Positions 1 through 9,810 are shown, counted from the first letter of the stretch. The stretch is 64,000 nt of DNA from Streptomyces sp. NBC_00775 (GCF_036347135.1 NZ_CP108938.1:4464001-4528000), one strand, 5' to 3'. Made by a program: numbers and translations. Notes: a model not told the origin generated them from the sequence alone.

Positions 1-1333
1 TCTCGGCGGCGGGCTCGGTCGAGCCGCCCTTGCCGTTCGCTCCCGTGGACTCCGTGCCGGCGTTCCCGCTCCGGGACAGCCACCAGGCGCCCCCGCCGCC
101 CACGACCGCGACACCCGCGACACTTGCCGTCAGGCCGAGGAAGCGGCGGCGGGAAGGAGCCGCTCCGGAAGCGGAGGCGGCGGCGGAGGCGGGCCTGCCG
201 AGGTGGACCGTGGCGTCGGGGAGAGGGGAACCGTAACCGGGCGTGCCGTACCCGGGTGCCGGAGTGCCCCCGGGCGGCGTCCCGTAGCCGGGCGCGGGCG
301 GATAGCCGTACCCCTGCGGCTGCGGTGCGGGCGTGGGCGTGCCCGTCGAGGAGGCCGTGCCGTCAGCCATCACCGGCGGCGGCCCGAAAGAAGGGGTCTT
401 CGGCATCTCCGGGACTCCGGGGGCCTCCGGGACGTCGGGGGCCTCCAGGTCCAGGATCCCCGCCGCATGTGTAGCGATCGTCGAAGCCACGGCCGACGGA
501 AGCCAGTCGGTCAGTACGGTCGCGGTGCCGCCCGGCGCCAGGGCGGCCACGATCTCCGCGGGAGCGGGCCGCTGGGCCGGGTCCTTCTGCAGGCATGCGC
601 GGATCAGGCCGAGCAGGGACTGCGATACGCCCGTGAGGTCCGGTTCGCCGTGGACGATCTGGTAGAGCATGGCCGCGTGGGAGGCCGCGTCGTCGCCGAA
701 GGCGTTGTGGCCGGTGGCCGCGAAGGTCAGGACGGCGCCGAGGGAGAAGACGTCGCCCGGGGTGCCGACATCGCGGCCGAGGGCCTGCTCCGGCGGCATG
801 TAGCCGGGTGAGCCGACCACAACTCCCGTCTGGGTCATACGGTTTCCGTCCACCGCCCGCGCGATGCCGAAGTCGATGACACGCGGGCCGTCGGCGGCCA
901 GCAGGACGTTCGAGGGCTTGAGGTCGCGGTGGATCAGGCCCGCCGCGTGGATCTCCTGGAGCGCGGCGGCCAGCCCGGCGCCCAGCGCGCGGACCGTGCG
1001 TTCGGGGAGGGCGCCGTGGGCCTCCACCACGTCGGTGAGGTCCGGGCCGAGCACGTAGGACGTGGCCAGCCACGGCAGCGCCGCGCTCGGGTCGGCGTCG
1101 ACGACCGGGGCGGTGTAGCGGCCCGAGACCGCCCGGGCTATCTCGACCTCGTGCTCGAAGCGGCGGCGGAAGTCGGCGTCGGCGGCCAGGTCCTGGCGTA
1201 CGACCTTCACCGCGACCGTGCGTCCGCCGGGCGAACGGGCCAGATACACCCGGCCCATGCCGCCCGCACCGAGTCTTCGCAGCAACCGGTAGCTTCCCAA
1301 CTCCCTTGGATCGTCCGGCTGCAGTGTCTCCAT
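1..1333 (-). CDS. Ser/Thr protein kinase, C-terminus cut by window edge
   Basis: Membrane-bound Hanks-type protein kinase; about 444 residues are visible. The reading begins METLQPDDPRELGSYRLLRR and has the glycine-rich loop LGAGGMGRV, the AVKVV lysine, the catalytic loop HRDLKPSN and the DFGIA metal-binding motif, so the kinase domain looks active. A Pro/Gly/Tyr-rich linker follows, then SRRRFLGLTASVAGVAVVGG, a Tat-like single membrane segment at about residues 390-415. The extracellular domain lies beyond position 1, so its sensor type (often a PQQ-like propeller in such kinases) is unknown. The ATG at 1333 is the only start that keeps the complete kinase N-terminus. It lies 178 bp downstream of a second kinase gene on the same strand, so the two are probably tandem paralogs. 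Confidence 0.9.
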   Translation of the reverse strand, partial: METLQPDDPRELGSYRLLRRLGAGGMGRVYLARSPGGRTVAVKVVRQDLAADADFRRRFEHEVEIARAVSGRYTAPVVDADPSAALPWLATSYVLGPDLTDVVEAHGALPERTVRALGAGLAAALQEIHAAGLIHRDLKPSNVLLAADGPRVIDFGIARAVDGNRMTQTGVVVGSPGYMPPEQALGRDVGTPGDVFSLGAVLTFAATGHNAFGDDAASHAAMLYQIVHGEPDLTGVSQSLLGLIRACLQKDPAQRPAPAEIVAALAPGGTATVLTDWLPSAVASTIATHAAGILDLEAPDVPEAPGVPEMPKTPSFGPPPVMADGTASSTGTPTPAPQPQGYGYPPAPGYGTPPGGTPAPGYGTPGYGSPLPDATVHLGRPASAAASASGAAPSRRRFLGLTASVAGVAVVGGGGAWWLSRSGNAGTESTGANGKGGSTEPAAE

Positions 1334-1511
1334 GGCTGGGCCCTTCCCCGTTGTCGCCTGTCGCCTTCCCGGCGTCCGCTCTTCTGCTGCGCGCGGCGAG
1401 TCGGATGGTGTTCGCTATCGCAGACACAGTAGTGAGCAGCCACACAGCGGTGACGGGTGGGGCGGACGAGGAAGGCGGGCCCGGAATCCGGGGCGACGTC
1501 GCCCCGGCCGG

Positions 1512-3236
1512 CTATTTGACCTTCGTCATCCGGGCCACCGGATCACCGGCATCCGCGTTGTCCGTCTCGTACTTGAGGTCGCTCCCGACGGGAGTGAGCC
1601 GCACCTCGTGCCTGCCCTTGGTGCACACCTCACGGTTGGATTCCTTGGCGACGCTCGTGACGACGAGCCGGGTCTTCGTGACCTTCTTCAGGATGAGTAC
1701 GTCGTCGCAGATGCCGCCGATCTGGTCGGTCTGCCGGAAGGTGCCCAACTCCTCGCCCACGGCGGCCTGGTGGACGGTGACGCGGAAGGTGCCCATGGGA
1801 AGGGCGCCGTTGAGGGCCAGGCCGTCGCCCTCCCAGGTGCCCAGATAGGAGGCCGGGATCGTGGACGGCTGCTCCCCGGGGCCTGGGGCACTCGCGCTCA
1901 CCGTGGCCGAGGGATGTGCACCGCCCGCCGAACTGCCCGCGTCGTTCGTCCCGCCGCCGTCCGGCATCAAGTCGAACAGGAACGCGGACCCCACCGTCAC
2001 CGCCGCCAGCGCTCCCGCAACCGCGAGGGCCACCGTGCAACTCATCCTGCGGCCACGGCCGTTCGCCCCGGGGACGGAGGTCGCGGCCACGCTGACGGAG
2101 ACCCCGCCCGGACGGCCGGCGGGCGGTGGGGCCGCGTCCTTCGGCTCGGGCACCCCCAGCACCTCGCGCTGCCCCGGTACGCCCGGTCCGTACGCCGGCA
2201 TCACGGGCGGCGGCCCGAACACCCCACCGGACACCGGCCCCTCGACCCCTGCTCCTGCCCCTGCCCCTAACCCGGACCCTGAACTCGCCCCCACCGAAGG
2301 GCTGCTGAACCCCACCGGCCCCGAAGGCGTCGCCTCCGTCGCGTCAAGGTTCAGCAGCTGTACGGCACTTCGGCTCACCTGTTCCACCAGGGCTCCCGGC
2401 AGCCACCCCGCCGTCACCAGCCGGGCCGCACCCTGCGGAGCGAGCCGGACCGCCACCTCGTCCGGAGTCGGGCGGGCGGCCGGGTCCTTGGTCAGGCACG
2501 CGGCGACCAGCTCCCGCAGCTCCCCCTCCATGGCGCCCAACTGGGGCTCCTCGTGCACCACCTTGTAGAGGAGGGACGCGGAGGAGTCGCCGGGGAAGGG
2601 CGGCTCGCCCGTCGCGGCGTATACGAGTACCGCGCCGAGGGAGAAGACGTCCGCCGCTCCCGCGACGCCCTTGCCGAGGATCTGCTCGGGGGACATGTAG
2701 CCGGGGGAGCCGACCGAGACGCCCGTCGACGTCAGGGACGCCGTGCCGTCGGTGGCGCGGGCGATGCCGAAGTCGATGAGGAGGGGGCCGTCGAGGGTGA
2801 GCAGGACGTTGGAGGGCTTCACGTCGCGGTGGACGAGGCCCAGCGCGTGAACCGCCGAGAGCGCCTCGGCCAGACCCGCGCCCAGCACCCGTACCGAATG
2901 GGCCGGAAGCGGACCGCCGCCGTCCGCGACGGCGGCCGCGAGCGACGGGCCGGCCGCGTACCCCGTGGCGACCCACGGGACCGACGCCTCCGGGTCCGCG
3001 TCCAGGACCGGTGCCGTCCACGCGCCGCCCACCCGCCGCGCGGCCTCGACCTCGCGGCGGAAGCGGGCGCGGAACTCCTCGTCGAGCGCGAAGTGCGGGT
3101 GCACGATCTTGACGGCGACCGTACGGCCGCCCGCGCTGCGGCCCAGGTACACCCGCCCCATGCCGCCGGAGCCCAGCCGGCCGAGCAGCCGGTAGGGCCC
3201 CACGACCGTGGGTTCGTCGACTCCGAGCGGCTGCAT
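1512..3236 (-). CDS. Ser/Thr protein kinase with extracellular domain
   Basis: Hanks-type kinase of about 574 aa. The glycine loop LGSGGMGRV, catalytic Lys about 43 (AVKIV), HRDVKPSN with Asp about 138, and DFGIARA are all present. A Gly/Pro-rich linker is followed by one membrane segment near residues 398-422 and an extracellular domain of about 150 aa with two cysteines and no family I recognise. The start is the ATG at 3236: the GGAGG at 3247-3251 is 10 nt upstream of it, but only 1 nt from the GTG at 3245, so the GTG is unlikely. It probably signals cell-surface stress by phosphorylation; substrate unknown. It lies upstream of, and co-oriented with, the kinase at the window edge. Confidence 0.92.
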   Translation of the reverse strand: MQPLGVDEPTVVGPYRLLGRLGSGGMGRVYLGRSAGGRTVAVKIVHPHFALDEEFRARFRREVEAARRVGGAWTAPVLDADPEASVPWVATGYAAGPSLAAAVADGGGPLPAHSVRVLGAGLAEALSAVHALGLVHRDVKPSNVLLTLDGPLLIDFGIARATDGTASLTSTGVSVGSPGYMSPEQILGKGVAGAADVFSLGAVLVYAATGEPPFPGDSSASLLYKVVHEEPQLGAMEGELRELVAACLTKDPAARPTPDEVAVRLAPQGAARLVTAGWLPGALVEQVSRSAVQLLNLDATEATPSGPVGFSSPSVGASSGSGLGAGAGAGVEGPVSGGVFGPPPVMPAYGPGVPGQREVLGVPEPKDAAPPPAGRPGGVSVSVAATSVPGANGRGRRMSCTVALAVAGALAAVTVGSAFLFDLMPDGGGTNDAGSSAGGAHPSATVSASAPGPGEQPSTIPASYLGTWEGDGLALNGALPMGTFRVTVHQAAVGEELGTFRQTDQIGGICDDVLILKKVTKTRLVVTSVAKESNREVCTKGRHEVRLTPVGSDLKYETDNADAGDPVARMTKVK

Positions 3237-3309
3237 GACGCTCACACCTCCCCCGTACGCACGGACGCACTGCCCAGCAGGGTAGTTCCGTACGCCCCCG
3301 CGAACCCGC

Positions 3310-4501
<1,192 letters not shown>

Positions 4502-4705
4502 ATGGCTACCGGAACCGTGAAGTGGTTCAACGCCGAAAAGGGCTTTGGTTTCATCGCCCAGGAAGGCGGCGGCCCGGACGTCTTCGTCCACTACTCCGCG
4601 ATCAACGCGAGCGGATTCCGCTCTCTCGAAGAGAACCAGTCGGTTTCCTTCGACGTCACGCAGGGTCCGAAGGGCCCGCAGGCGGAGAACGTCACCCCGA
4701 TCTAA
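4502..4705 (+). CDS. Cold-shock protein, CspA family
   Basis: 67-aa single cold-shock domain. RNP1 (KGFGFIA) and RNP2 (DVFVHYS) are both intact, so it should bind single-stranded RNA/DNA and act as an RNA chaperone in the cytoplasm. It has the usual CspA length. The start ATG at 4502 follows an AAGGAGG box about 5 nt away. It is monocistronic: a strong hairpin terminator lies just downstream. Known actinomycete paralogs are often among the most abundant transcripts, which fits the strong ribosome-binding site and terminator. Confidence 0.96.
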   Translation: MATGTVKWFNAEKGFGFIAQEGGGPDVFVHYSAINASGFRSLEENQSVSFDVTQGPKGPQAENVTPI

Positions 4706-4758
4706 GCCTGCGGCTCCATGAGCCCAATGGTTTGATCCGGAACGGATAGCAGTACCCA

Positions 4759-4791
4759 AGGAGCCCCGCGCCAGCCGGTCGCGGGGCTCCT
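4759..4791 (+). terminator. Hairpin terminator of the cold-shock gene
   Basis: Perfect 12-bp stem, AGGAGCCCCGCG (4759-4770) with CGCGGGGCTCCT (4780-4791), and a 9-nt loop. The short T run after it (CCTTTG) is weak, as is usual in Streptomyces. Confidence 0.85.
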
Positions 4792-4836
4792 GCCTTTGTG
4801 TTCACACGTGCCGCATGTCCTGCGTCACGAGTGTGT

Positions 4837-5412
4837 TCACACGTGCTGCATCACGAGCACGAACGTCGTCCCGGGCTCCAGCGCCTCGTACGCGTGCGGT
4901 ACGTCGCCGCGGTACGCCATGTAGTCGCCGGGCTCCAGCTCCACCGCGTCCCCGACAGGCCCCGCCTTCACCCTCCCCGTGCTCACGATCAGATGCTCCA
5001 CCGTGCCCGGAATGTGCGGCTCCGACTCGCGGGCCGCGCCCGGCTCCGCCCTCAGGTGGTAGATGTCCCGGCGGGCGCCGGGCGGGCTGGCCGACAGCAG
5101 GGTCGCGACGTAGTCGGCCCGCTCCGAGGCGACAGCGGGCCCCTGGCCCGCGCGAATCACCTGGACCGCCGGAGCCGGCGGCTCGACCAGGGCACTGAAG
5201 GGCACGCCGAGTGCCACACCCAGCGACCACAGCGTCTCCATGCTGGGATTGCCGCTCGCCGCCTCCAGCTGCGACAGCGTGGACTTCGCGATCCCGGCGC
5301 GCTTGGCGAGCTCGGAGAGGGAGAGTCCGGCGCGGGTGCGTTCGCGGCGCAGGGAGGCGGCGATCCAGTCGAGGGGCAGGCGGGACGGGGGGCCGCCTTC
5401 TGCATCGGTCAC
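4837..5412 (-). CDS. XRE-family regulator with C-terminal cupin
   Basis: About 191 aa. The N-terminal helix-turn-helix (about residues 15-70, SLSELAKRAGIAKSTLSQLE) is followed by a cupin_2 domain (about 115-185, with EPGDYMAYRGDVPHAYE). This architecture is typical of small-molecule-responsive repressors that govern an adjacent gene. I place the start at GTG 5412, which has GGAG at 5421-5424 spaced 8 nt. An upstream GTG at 5463 is in frame but lies inside the operator region and has no ribosome-binding site. It is divergent from azlCD and is the likely local regulator of that amino-acid exporter. Confidence 0.88.
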   Translation of the reverse strand: MTDAEGGPPSRLPLDWIAASLRRERTRAGLSLSELAKRAGIAKSTLSQLEAASGNPSMETLWSLGVALGVPFSALVEPPAPAVQVIRAGQGPAVASERADYVATLLSASPPGARRDIYHLRAEPGAARESEPHIPGTVEHLIVSTGRVKAGPVGDAVELEPGDYMAYRGDVPHAYEALEPGTTFVLVMQHV

Positions 5413-5435
5413 GTTGTTCGCTCCGTCGGTACGAT

Positions 5436-5469
5436 TGTTCGCCTTGACGAACAGGGGGCTCACTGTTCA
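5436..5469. promoter_or_regulatory. Candidate operator between XRE-cupin gene and azlCD
   Basis: Inverted repeat TGTTCG (5436-5441) and CGAACA (5448-5453) with a 6-bp spacer, plus a third half-site TGTTCA at 5464-5469 and a fourth TTGTTCG at 5415-5421 near the regulator start. TTGACG at 5444-5449 inside the palindrome could be the azlC -35. These repeats probably bind the XRE-cupin protein. Confidence 0.55.
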
Positions 5470-5480
5470 TTGTAGAAAAC

Positions 5481-6164
5481 ATGCGTTCGCTTCTCCGAAC
5501 ACCCCTTGCCGTGCACGATCCGGAGCTGCTCCGGGACGTGGCCCTCGTCTGTCTCGCCGGCGGGGTCGTCGGCGTCTCGTTCGGGGCGATCGCCGTCGCG
5601 GGCGGGCTGCCCGTCTGGGTGCCGGTGGTGATGTCGCTGGTGGTGTACGCGGGCTCCGCCCAGTTCAGCACGGTGGGAGTGCTACTGGCCGGGGGCGGAC
5701 CGTTCGCCGCGGCAGCCACCGGACTGCTGCTCAACACACGCACAGCGGCCTACAGCCTCGCCGTCGCCGACGTCATCGGAAGCGGACGCGTCAGCCGGCT
5801 TGTCGGCGCCCACCTCGTCACCGACGAGACGGTCGCCTTCGCCCTGGCCCAGCCCGATCCGGGGCGGCGCCGGGCCGCCTTCTGGATCTCCGGCATCGGC
5901 CTGTTCGCGACCTGGAACCTCTGCGTTCTCGGCGGCGCCCTCGCCGGAAGCGCGCTGGGCGACACCGGGACGTACGGGCTCGACGCGGCATTCCCCGCGG
6001 TGCTGGCGGCGCTGGTGCTGCCCGCGCTGCGGAAGGACGCGGGGGTACGGCGGGCCGCGCTCGCCGGAGCGGTCGTGGCACTGGCGGTGACGCCGGTCGT
6101 CCCCGCCGGGGTCCCCGTACTGCTGGCGCTGGCGGGGCTGTTGGTCGTAAGGAGGCCGGCATGA
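5481..6164 (+). CDS. azlC: AzlC-type branched-chain amino acid exporter subunit
   Basis: 227 aa, multi-pass membrane protein with the AzlC signatures FGAIAVAGGLPVWVPVVMS, YAGSAQF and LLNTRTAAYSLAV. It works with AzlD to export branched-chain amino acids or analogues across the cytoplasmic membrane; the exact substrate cannot be read from sequence. The ATG at 5481 has no Shine-Dalgarno sequence (GTAGAAAAC precedes it) and the only -35-like box is 31 nt away, so a leaderless transcript is possible. It overlaps azlD by 4 nt and is divergent from the cupin regulator. Confidence 0.9.
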   Translation: MRSLLRTPLAVHDPELLRDVALVCLAGGVVGVSFGAIAVAGGLPVWVPVVMSLVVYAGSAQFSTVGVLLAGGGPFAAAATGLLLNTRTAAYSLAVADVIGSGRVSRLVGAHLVTDETVAFALAQPDPGRRRAAFWISGIGLFATWNLCVLGGALAGSALGDTGTYGLDAAFPAVLAALVLPALRKDAGVRRAALAGAVVALAVTPVVPAGVPVLLALAGLLVVRRPA

Positions 6165-6478
6165 CATCGGCCGTGGCCGCCGCCATCCTTGCCCTCGCCG
6201 TCGGCACGTACGCCTTCCGGCTGGTGGGGCCCTTGCTGCACGGGCGGATCGAACTTTCCGTACGGGCGCAGGAGTTGCTGTCCGCCGGCGCGGTGGTCCT
6301 GCTCGCCGCGCTGCTCGTCACGGGGGCGCTCACCGAGGCACACGGATTCGCCGGGTGGGCGCGCCCCCTCGGGGTGCTCGTCGGTGGCGTGCTGGCGTGG
6401 CGGAGGGCGCCGTTCGTGGTGGTGGTGCTGGGGGCGGCGGTCACGGCCGCGGCGCTCCGGGCGTGCGGAGTGAGCTAG
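6161..6478 (+). CDS. azlD: AzlD-type small exporter subunit
   Basis: 105-aa hydrophobic protein with four predicted membrane spans, starting MTSAVAAAILALAVGTYAFR. The AzlD family (about 100 aa) is the obligate partner of AzlC. The start ATG at 6161 overlaps the azlC stop (ATGA) and has AAGGAGG about 6 nt upstream, so the two are translationally coupled. Confidence 0.9.
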   Translation: MTSAVAAAILALAVGTYAFRLVGPLLHGRIELSVRAQELLSAGAVVLLAALLVTGALTEAHGFAGWARPLGVLVGGVLAWRRAPFVVVVLGAAVTAAALRACGVS

Positions 6479-6541
6479 GGGGAATCGCCGCCCGTCTCAC
6501 CCATCGACTACTTCGCTACCCCCCACTCCCCCTCCGCCCCA

Positions 6542-6605
6542 CTCCCCCTCTACCTCACTCCCCCTCTACCTCACTCCCCCTCTACCTCACTCCCCCTCTA
6601 CCTCA
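6542..6605. repeat. 16-bp tandem repeat, four perfect copies
   Basis: The unit CTCCCCCTCTACCTCA occurs four times head to tail at 6542-6557, 6558-6573, 6574-6589 and 6590-6605. Degenerate CTCCCCCT copies precede it. The last copy runs into the 3' end and stop codon (6598) of the acyl-CoA ligase. This looks like slippage expansion. The array may also sit in the 3' UTRs of both converging genes. Confidence 0.9.
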
Positions 6606-8493
6606 CGTACAAGCCCTCGATCTCTTTGCTGAAGTCCCGTTCGATCGCCGTCCTCCTGAGCTTCATGGAGGGGGTGAGATGGCCGGCCTGCTCGGTGAAG
6701 TCGACCGGGAGGACGGTGAAGCGGCGGATGGACTCGGGGCGGGAGACGAGCTTGTTGGCCTCGTCGACGGCGCGTTGGATGACGGACCGCAACGCGGGGT
6801 CGTCCAGGAGGAGTTCGGCGGGGACCGCGTGCTTGCCGTTCATCTGACGCCAGTGGGTGATGCCCTCGGGGTCGAGGGTGATGAGGGCGGCGACGTACGG
6901 GCGGCGGTCGCCCACCACTATGCACTGGGCGATGAGGGGGTGGGAGCGGAGCCAGTCCTCCAGCGGTGCCGGGGCGACGTTCTTGCCGCCCGCGGTGATC
7001 AGGATCTCCTTCTTGCGGCCGGTGATGGTCAGGTAGCCGCCGTCGTCCAGCTCGCCTATGTCGCCGGTCGCGAACCAGCCGTCCGGCGCGGCGTCGACGA
7101 CACCGCCCGCGTGCGGATCCCAGTAGCCGCGGAAGAGCTGGCCGCCGCTCAGCAGCACCTCGCCGTCGGCGGCGATCCGTACGCGGGTGCCCGGGAGGGG
7201 CCAGCCCACTGTGCCCAGCCGGGGTTTCTGGGGTGGCGTGACGGTCGCGGCGGCGGTGGTCTCCGTCAGCCCGTACCCCTCGAAGATCTCGATCCCGGCG
7301 CCCGCGTAGAAGGCGGCGAGCCGGCGGCCGAGCGGGGAACCGCCGCAGATGGCGTAACGGACCCTGCCGCCGAGGGCGTTGCGGATACGGCGGTAGACGA
7401 GCGGGTCGTAGAGAGCGCGAGCCGCGCGGAGGCTGCGGCTGGGGCCCGGGCCGGTGCCGTGCTGCTTCGCCTCCACCGCCTCGCCGTACTTGCGGGCGAT
7501 GCCAGCCGCCCGGTCGAACGACGAGCCGCGGCCCATCCGTTCGGCCGTGGCGCGGCCCGTGTTGTAGACCTTCTCCAGGACGTACGGGATGGCCAGCAGG
7601 AAGGTCGGCTTGAAGGACGCCAGGTCCGCGAGGAGGTCCTCGGTCTGGAGGCTGGGCGCGTGGCCGATTTTCACCCGGGCGCGCAGACAGGCGATGGCGA
7701 CCATGCGGCCGAAGACGTGTGAGAGGGGGAGGAAGAGGAGGGTGGAAGCCGGGTCCTGGGTGCGGGACTTGAAGATCGGGTAGAGCAGCTCGACGGCGTT
7801 GTCGACCTCGGCGAAGAAGTTGCCGTGGGTGAGGGCGCAGCCCTTGGGGCGGCCTGTGGTGCCCGAGGTGTAGATGAGGGTGGCGAGCGTGTCCGGGCCC
7901 AACACCCCTCGTCGTACGGCGACTTCCTGGTCCGGTATGTCCTGCCCGAGCTCCGCGAGGCGCTCGACGTGGCCCTTCTCGAAGACCCACATGTGCTTCA
8001 GATCGGGGATCCGGTCACGCTCCGGGCCCAGCATGGCCGCCTGCGCCACGGACTCCACGGCCAGCGCGACGGCGCCCGAGTCCTGGAGGATCCAGCGGGT
8101 CTGGAAGACGGAGGACGTGGGATAGACGGGGACGGTGACCAGGCCCGCGGCCCAGGCGGCGAAGTCGAGGAGCGTCCACTCGTACGTGGTCCGGGCCATG
8201 ATGGCGATACGGTCGCCCGGGGCCAGGCCCTCCGCGATCAGCCCCTTCGCCACCGCCTGTACCTGCGCGGCGAATTCCGCGGCGCTCACGTCCGTCCAGC
8301 CGCCGTCCGGTGTCCTTCTGCTGAGGACGGCCTCGTTCGGTGTCGCCGCCGCGTTGTCGAACGGGATGTCCGCGAGGGAGCCGTGGGTCACGTGTCCGAC
8401 GAGCGGGGGGAGGGCCACCTCGCGCACGACTCCGTCCAGGCGCCTGATCTCGGGCTCCGTGGAGGGAGGTTCGGGGGAGTACAGGCTGGACAC
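6598..8493 (-). CDS. Long-chain acyl-CoA ligase (AMP-forming)
   Basis: 631-aa ANL-superfamily enzyme that activates fatty acids to acyl-CoA via acyl-AMP. The P-loop-like A3 motif IYTSGTTGRPKG (about residues 205-220), the A5 motif GYGLTETTAA and the A8 region with GWFATGDIGELDDGGYLTITG and a C-terminal catalytic Lys context (GRKKEILI) are intact. Length and order fit FadD15-like long-chain ligases. The GTG start at 8493 has GGAGCC 7 nt upstream. It stands alone, convergent with azlD. The four C-terminal residues are encoded by the 16-bp tandem repeat. Confidence 0.93.
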   Translation of the reverse strand: MSSLYSPEPPSTEPEIRRLDGVVREVALPPLVGHVTHGSLADIPFDNAAATPNEAVLSRRTPDGGWTDVSAAEFAAQVQAVAKGLIAEGLAPGDRIAIMARTTYEWTLLDFAAWAAGLVTVPVYPTSSVFQTRWILQDSGAVALAVESVAQAAMLGPERDRIPDLKHMWVFEKGHVERLAELGQDIPDQEVAVRRGVLGPDTLATLIYTSGTTGRPKGCALTHGNFFAEVDNAVELLYPIFKSRTQDPASTLLFLPLSHVFGRMVAIACLRARVKIGHAPSLQTEDLLADLASFKPTFLLAIPYVLEKVYNTGRATAERMGRGSSFDRAAGIARKYGEAVEAKQHGTGPGPSRSLRAARALYDPLVYRRIRNALGGRVRYAICGGSPLGRRLAAFYAGAGIEIFEGYGLTETTAAATVTPPQKPRLGTVGWPLPGTRVRIAADGEVLLSGGQLFRGYWDPHAGGVVDAAPDGWFATGDIGELDDGGYLTITGRKKEILITAGGKNVAPAPLEDWLRSHPLIAQCIVVGDRRPYVAALITLDPEGITHWRQMNGKHAVPAELLLDDPALRSVIQRAVDEANKLVSRPESIRRFTVLPVDFTEQAGHLTPSMKLRRTAIERDFSKEIEGLYVR

Positions 8494-8690
8494 GGGGCGG
8501 CTCCTAGTCGACCGGGGGGCCGGAGCGGGCGAGGGCGGTTGTGAGGGGCGTGAATCCTCATACGGCCCTGGGGGGTGGGGGGTTCATGGGGGTGCCCGCG
8601 AGCGGGTGAGACGGGGATCCTACGGGGCATGCGTGTGGGGTTTGTGGGGCTTTGGGGCGGGCGCGGTGCGAGTTACCGCGGGTATCAGGG

Positions 8691-8790
8691 GTTCTTTCGC
8701 CCCCGCCGCCCCTACCCGTCCCATCCCGTTCCTGGGGGCTGCACCCCCAGACCCCCCTAAAAGATTGCGCAGTTCCCCGCGCCCCTTAAG
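8691..8790. repeat. Streptomyces intergenic repeat element, copy 1
   Basis: About 100 bp running from TTCTTTCGCCCCCGCCGCC through TAAAAGATTGCGCAGTTCC to CGCGCCCCTTAAG. It contains an internal hairpin CTGGGGGCTGCACCCCCAG. It is nearly identical to the reverse complement of 25699-25793, which shows it to be a dispersed element. The core GGGGCGCGGGGAACTGCGC is familiar from many Streptomyces intergenic regions. Confidence 0.85.
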
Positions 8791-8833
8791 AGTTCCTCGC
8801 GCCCCCAAGAAGCAAAGGCTCGTTCACGTCGCC

Positions 8834-8862
8834 TTACCCTGGGTAACCTTACTCCAGAGTAA
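8834..8862. promoter_or_regulatory. Two adjacent palindromic operators of the MaoC gene
   Basis: TTACCC-T-GGGTAA (8834-8846) and TTACTC-CA-GAGTAA (8849-8862) are perfect palindromes with centres about 15.5 bp apart, 28 bp before the MaoC start. The form TTAC-N-GTAA is typical of TetR-family operators that govern lipid catabolism. The cognate regulator is not next to it. Confidence 0.7.
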
Positions 8863-8889
8863 ATTCACGTCCGAGCTGGGAGTTGGACC

Positions 8890-9810
8890 ATGGCCGACCG
8901 TTATCCGGGCTTCACCGGCACCGCCGAACGGCCCTCCCACACCCTCGCGGCACCCCCCTCCCTCACCCCCCTCCTCGCCCGCGGAGCCCTCCTCTCCCCC
9001 CTCAAGCACCCCCGCCCCAACGCCACCGTCTCCCCAACCCGACTCGTCCTCCCCGACACCCGCGTCGACCTCGCCCGCCTCGCCGCCTACGAACGAGTCT
9101 GCGGATTCGCCACAGGAGCGGACGCACTGCCCGTCACGTACCCCCACATCCTCGGATTCCCGGTGGCCATGCGGATCATGGCAAGCCGCAGGTTCCCGCT
9201 CCCGCTGCTCGGCCTGGTGCACACCTCGATCGAGATCACGCAATGGAGGGAGCTGGCAGCCACAGCGGCCTACGAACTCACCGTGTACGTCGAGGGGTTG
9301 ACGCCCCACCGACGGGGCACCGAGGCGACCGTCGCGACCGAGGCGAGGGTGGACGGCAGCCTCGTATGGGAGTCGAGGAGTACGTACCTCGCGCGGCACC
9401 GCCGGAAGTGCCGGGACATAGCAACCGAAGCACCCGCCATCCCGCAGGAACCCGGGGACACCAACCCCCTCCCCGCCCTCCCCACCCTCACCGAATGGCG
9501 CCTCTCCGGCGACGTCGGCCGTCGCTACGCCGCCGCCTCCGGAGACCGCAACCCCATCCACCTGCACCCCCTCACCGCCCGCCTCTTCGGCTTCCCCCGC
9601 GCCATCGCCCACGGCATGTGGACCGTCGCCCGCTGCCTCGCCGAGTACGGGCCGCGCGACGCGGTGACCGTGCGGGCCGCGTTCAAGGCGCCGGTGCTGC
9701 TGCCGGGAACCGTCACCTACGCCGCCGAGGGGTCCGCTTTCGAGCTCCGTGGCGGTGACCGCGTGCATCTCACCGGCGAGGTGCGGCCCTTGCCCGTGGA
9801 AAGCGGATGA
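8890..9810 (+). CDS. MaoC-like (R)-specific enoyl-CoA hydratase
   Basis: 306 aa, double hot-dog. The C-terminal half carries the hydratase-2 motif YAAASGDRNPIHLHPLTARL with the Asp and His catalytic pair (DRNPIH). The N-terminal half lacks this motif and would be the substrate-binding hot-dog, as in eukaryotic-type MFE-2 hydratases. It hydrates trans-2-enoyl-CoA in fatty-acid metabolism. The ATG at 8890 has GGGAG 7 nt upstream. The two palindromes just before it suggest repression by a lipid-responsive TetR regulator. Confidence 0.85.
   Translation: MADRYPGFTGTAERPSHTLAAPPSLTPLLARGALLSPLKHPRPNATVSPTRLVLPDTRVDLARLAAYERVCGFATGADALPVTYPHILGFPVAMRIMASRRFPLPLLGLVHTSIEITQWRELAATAAYELTVYVEGLTPHRRGTEATVATEARVDGSLVWESRSTYLARHRRKCRDIATEAPAIPQEPGDTNPLPALPTLTEWRLSGDVGRRYAAASGDRNPIHLHPLTARLFGFPRAIAHGMWTVARCLAEYGPRDAVTVRAAFKAPVLLPGTVTYAAEGSAFELRGGDRVHLTGEVRPLPVESG

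Larger units (their letters stand above)
8494..8889. other. Divergent intergenic region with repeat and operators
   Basis: 396 bp between the acyl-CoA ligase and the MaoC gene. It holds one copy of the Streptomyces intergenic repeat (8691-8790) and two palindromes close to the MaoC start (8834-8862). No gene is supportable. Confidence 0.75.

Noticed and set aside
6542..6605. CRISPR-like short repeats
   Set aside because: The repeats are adjacent without spacers, so this is a tandem repeat, not an array.
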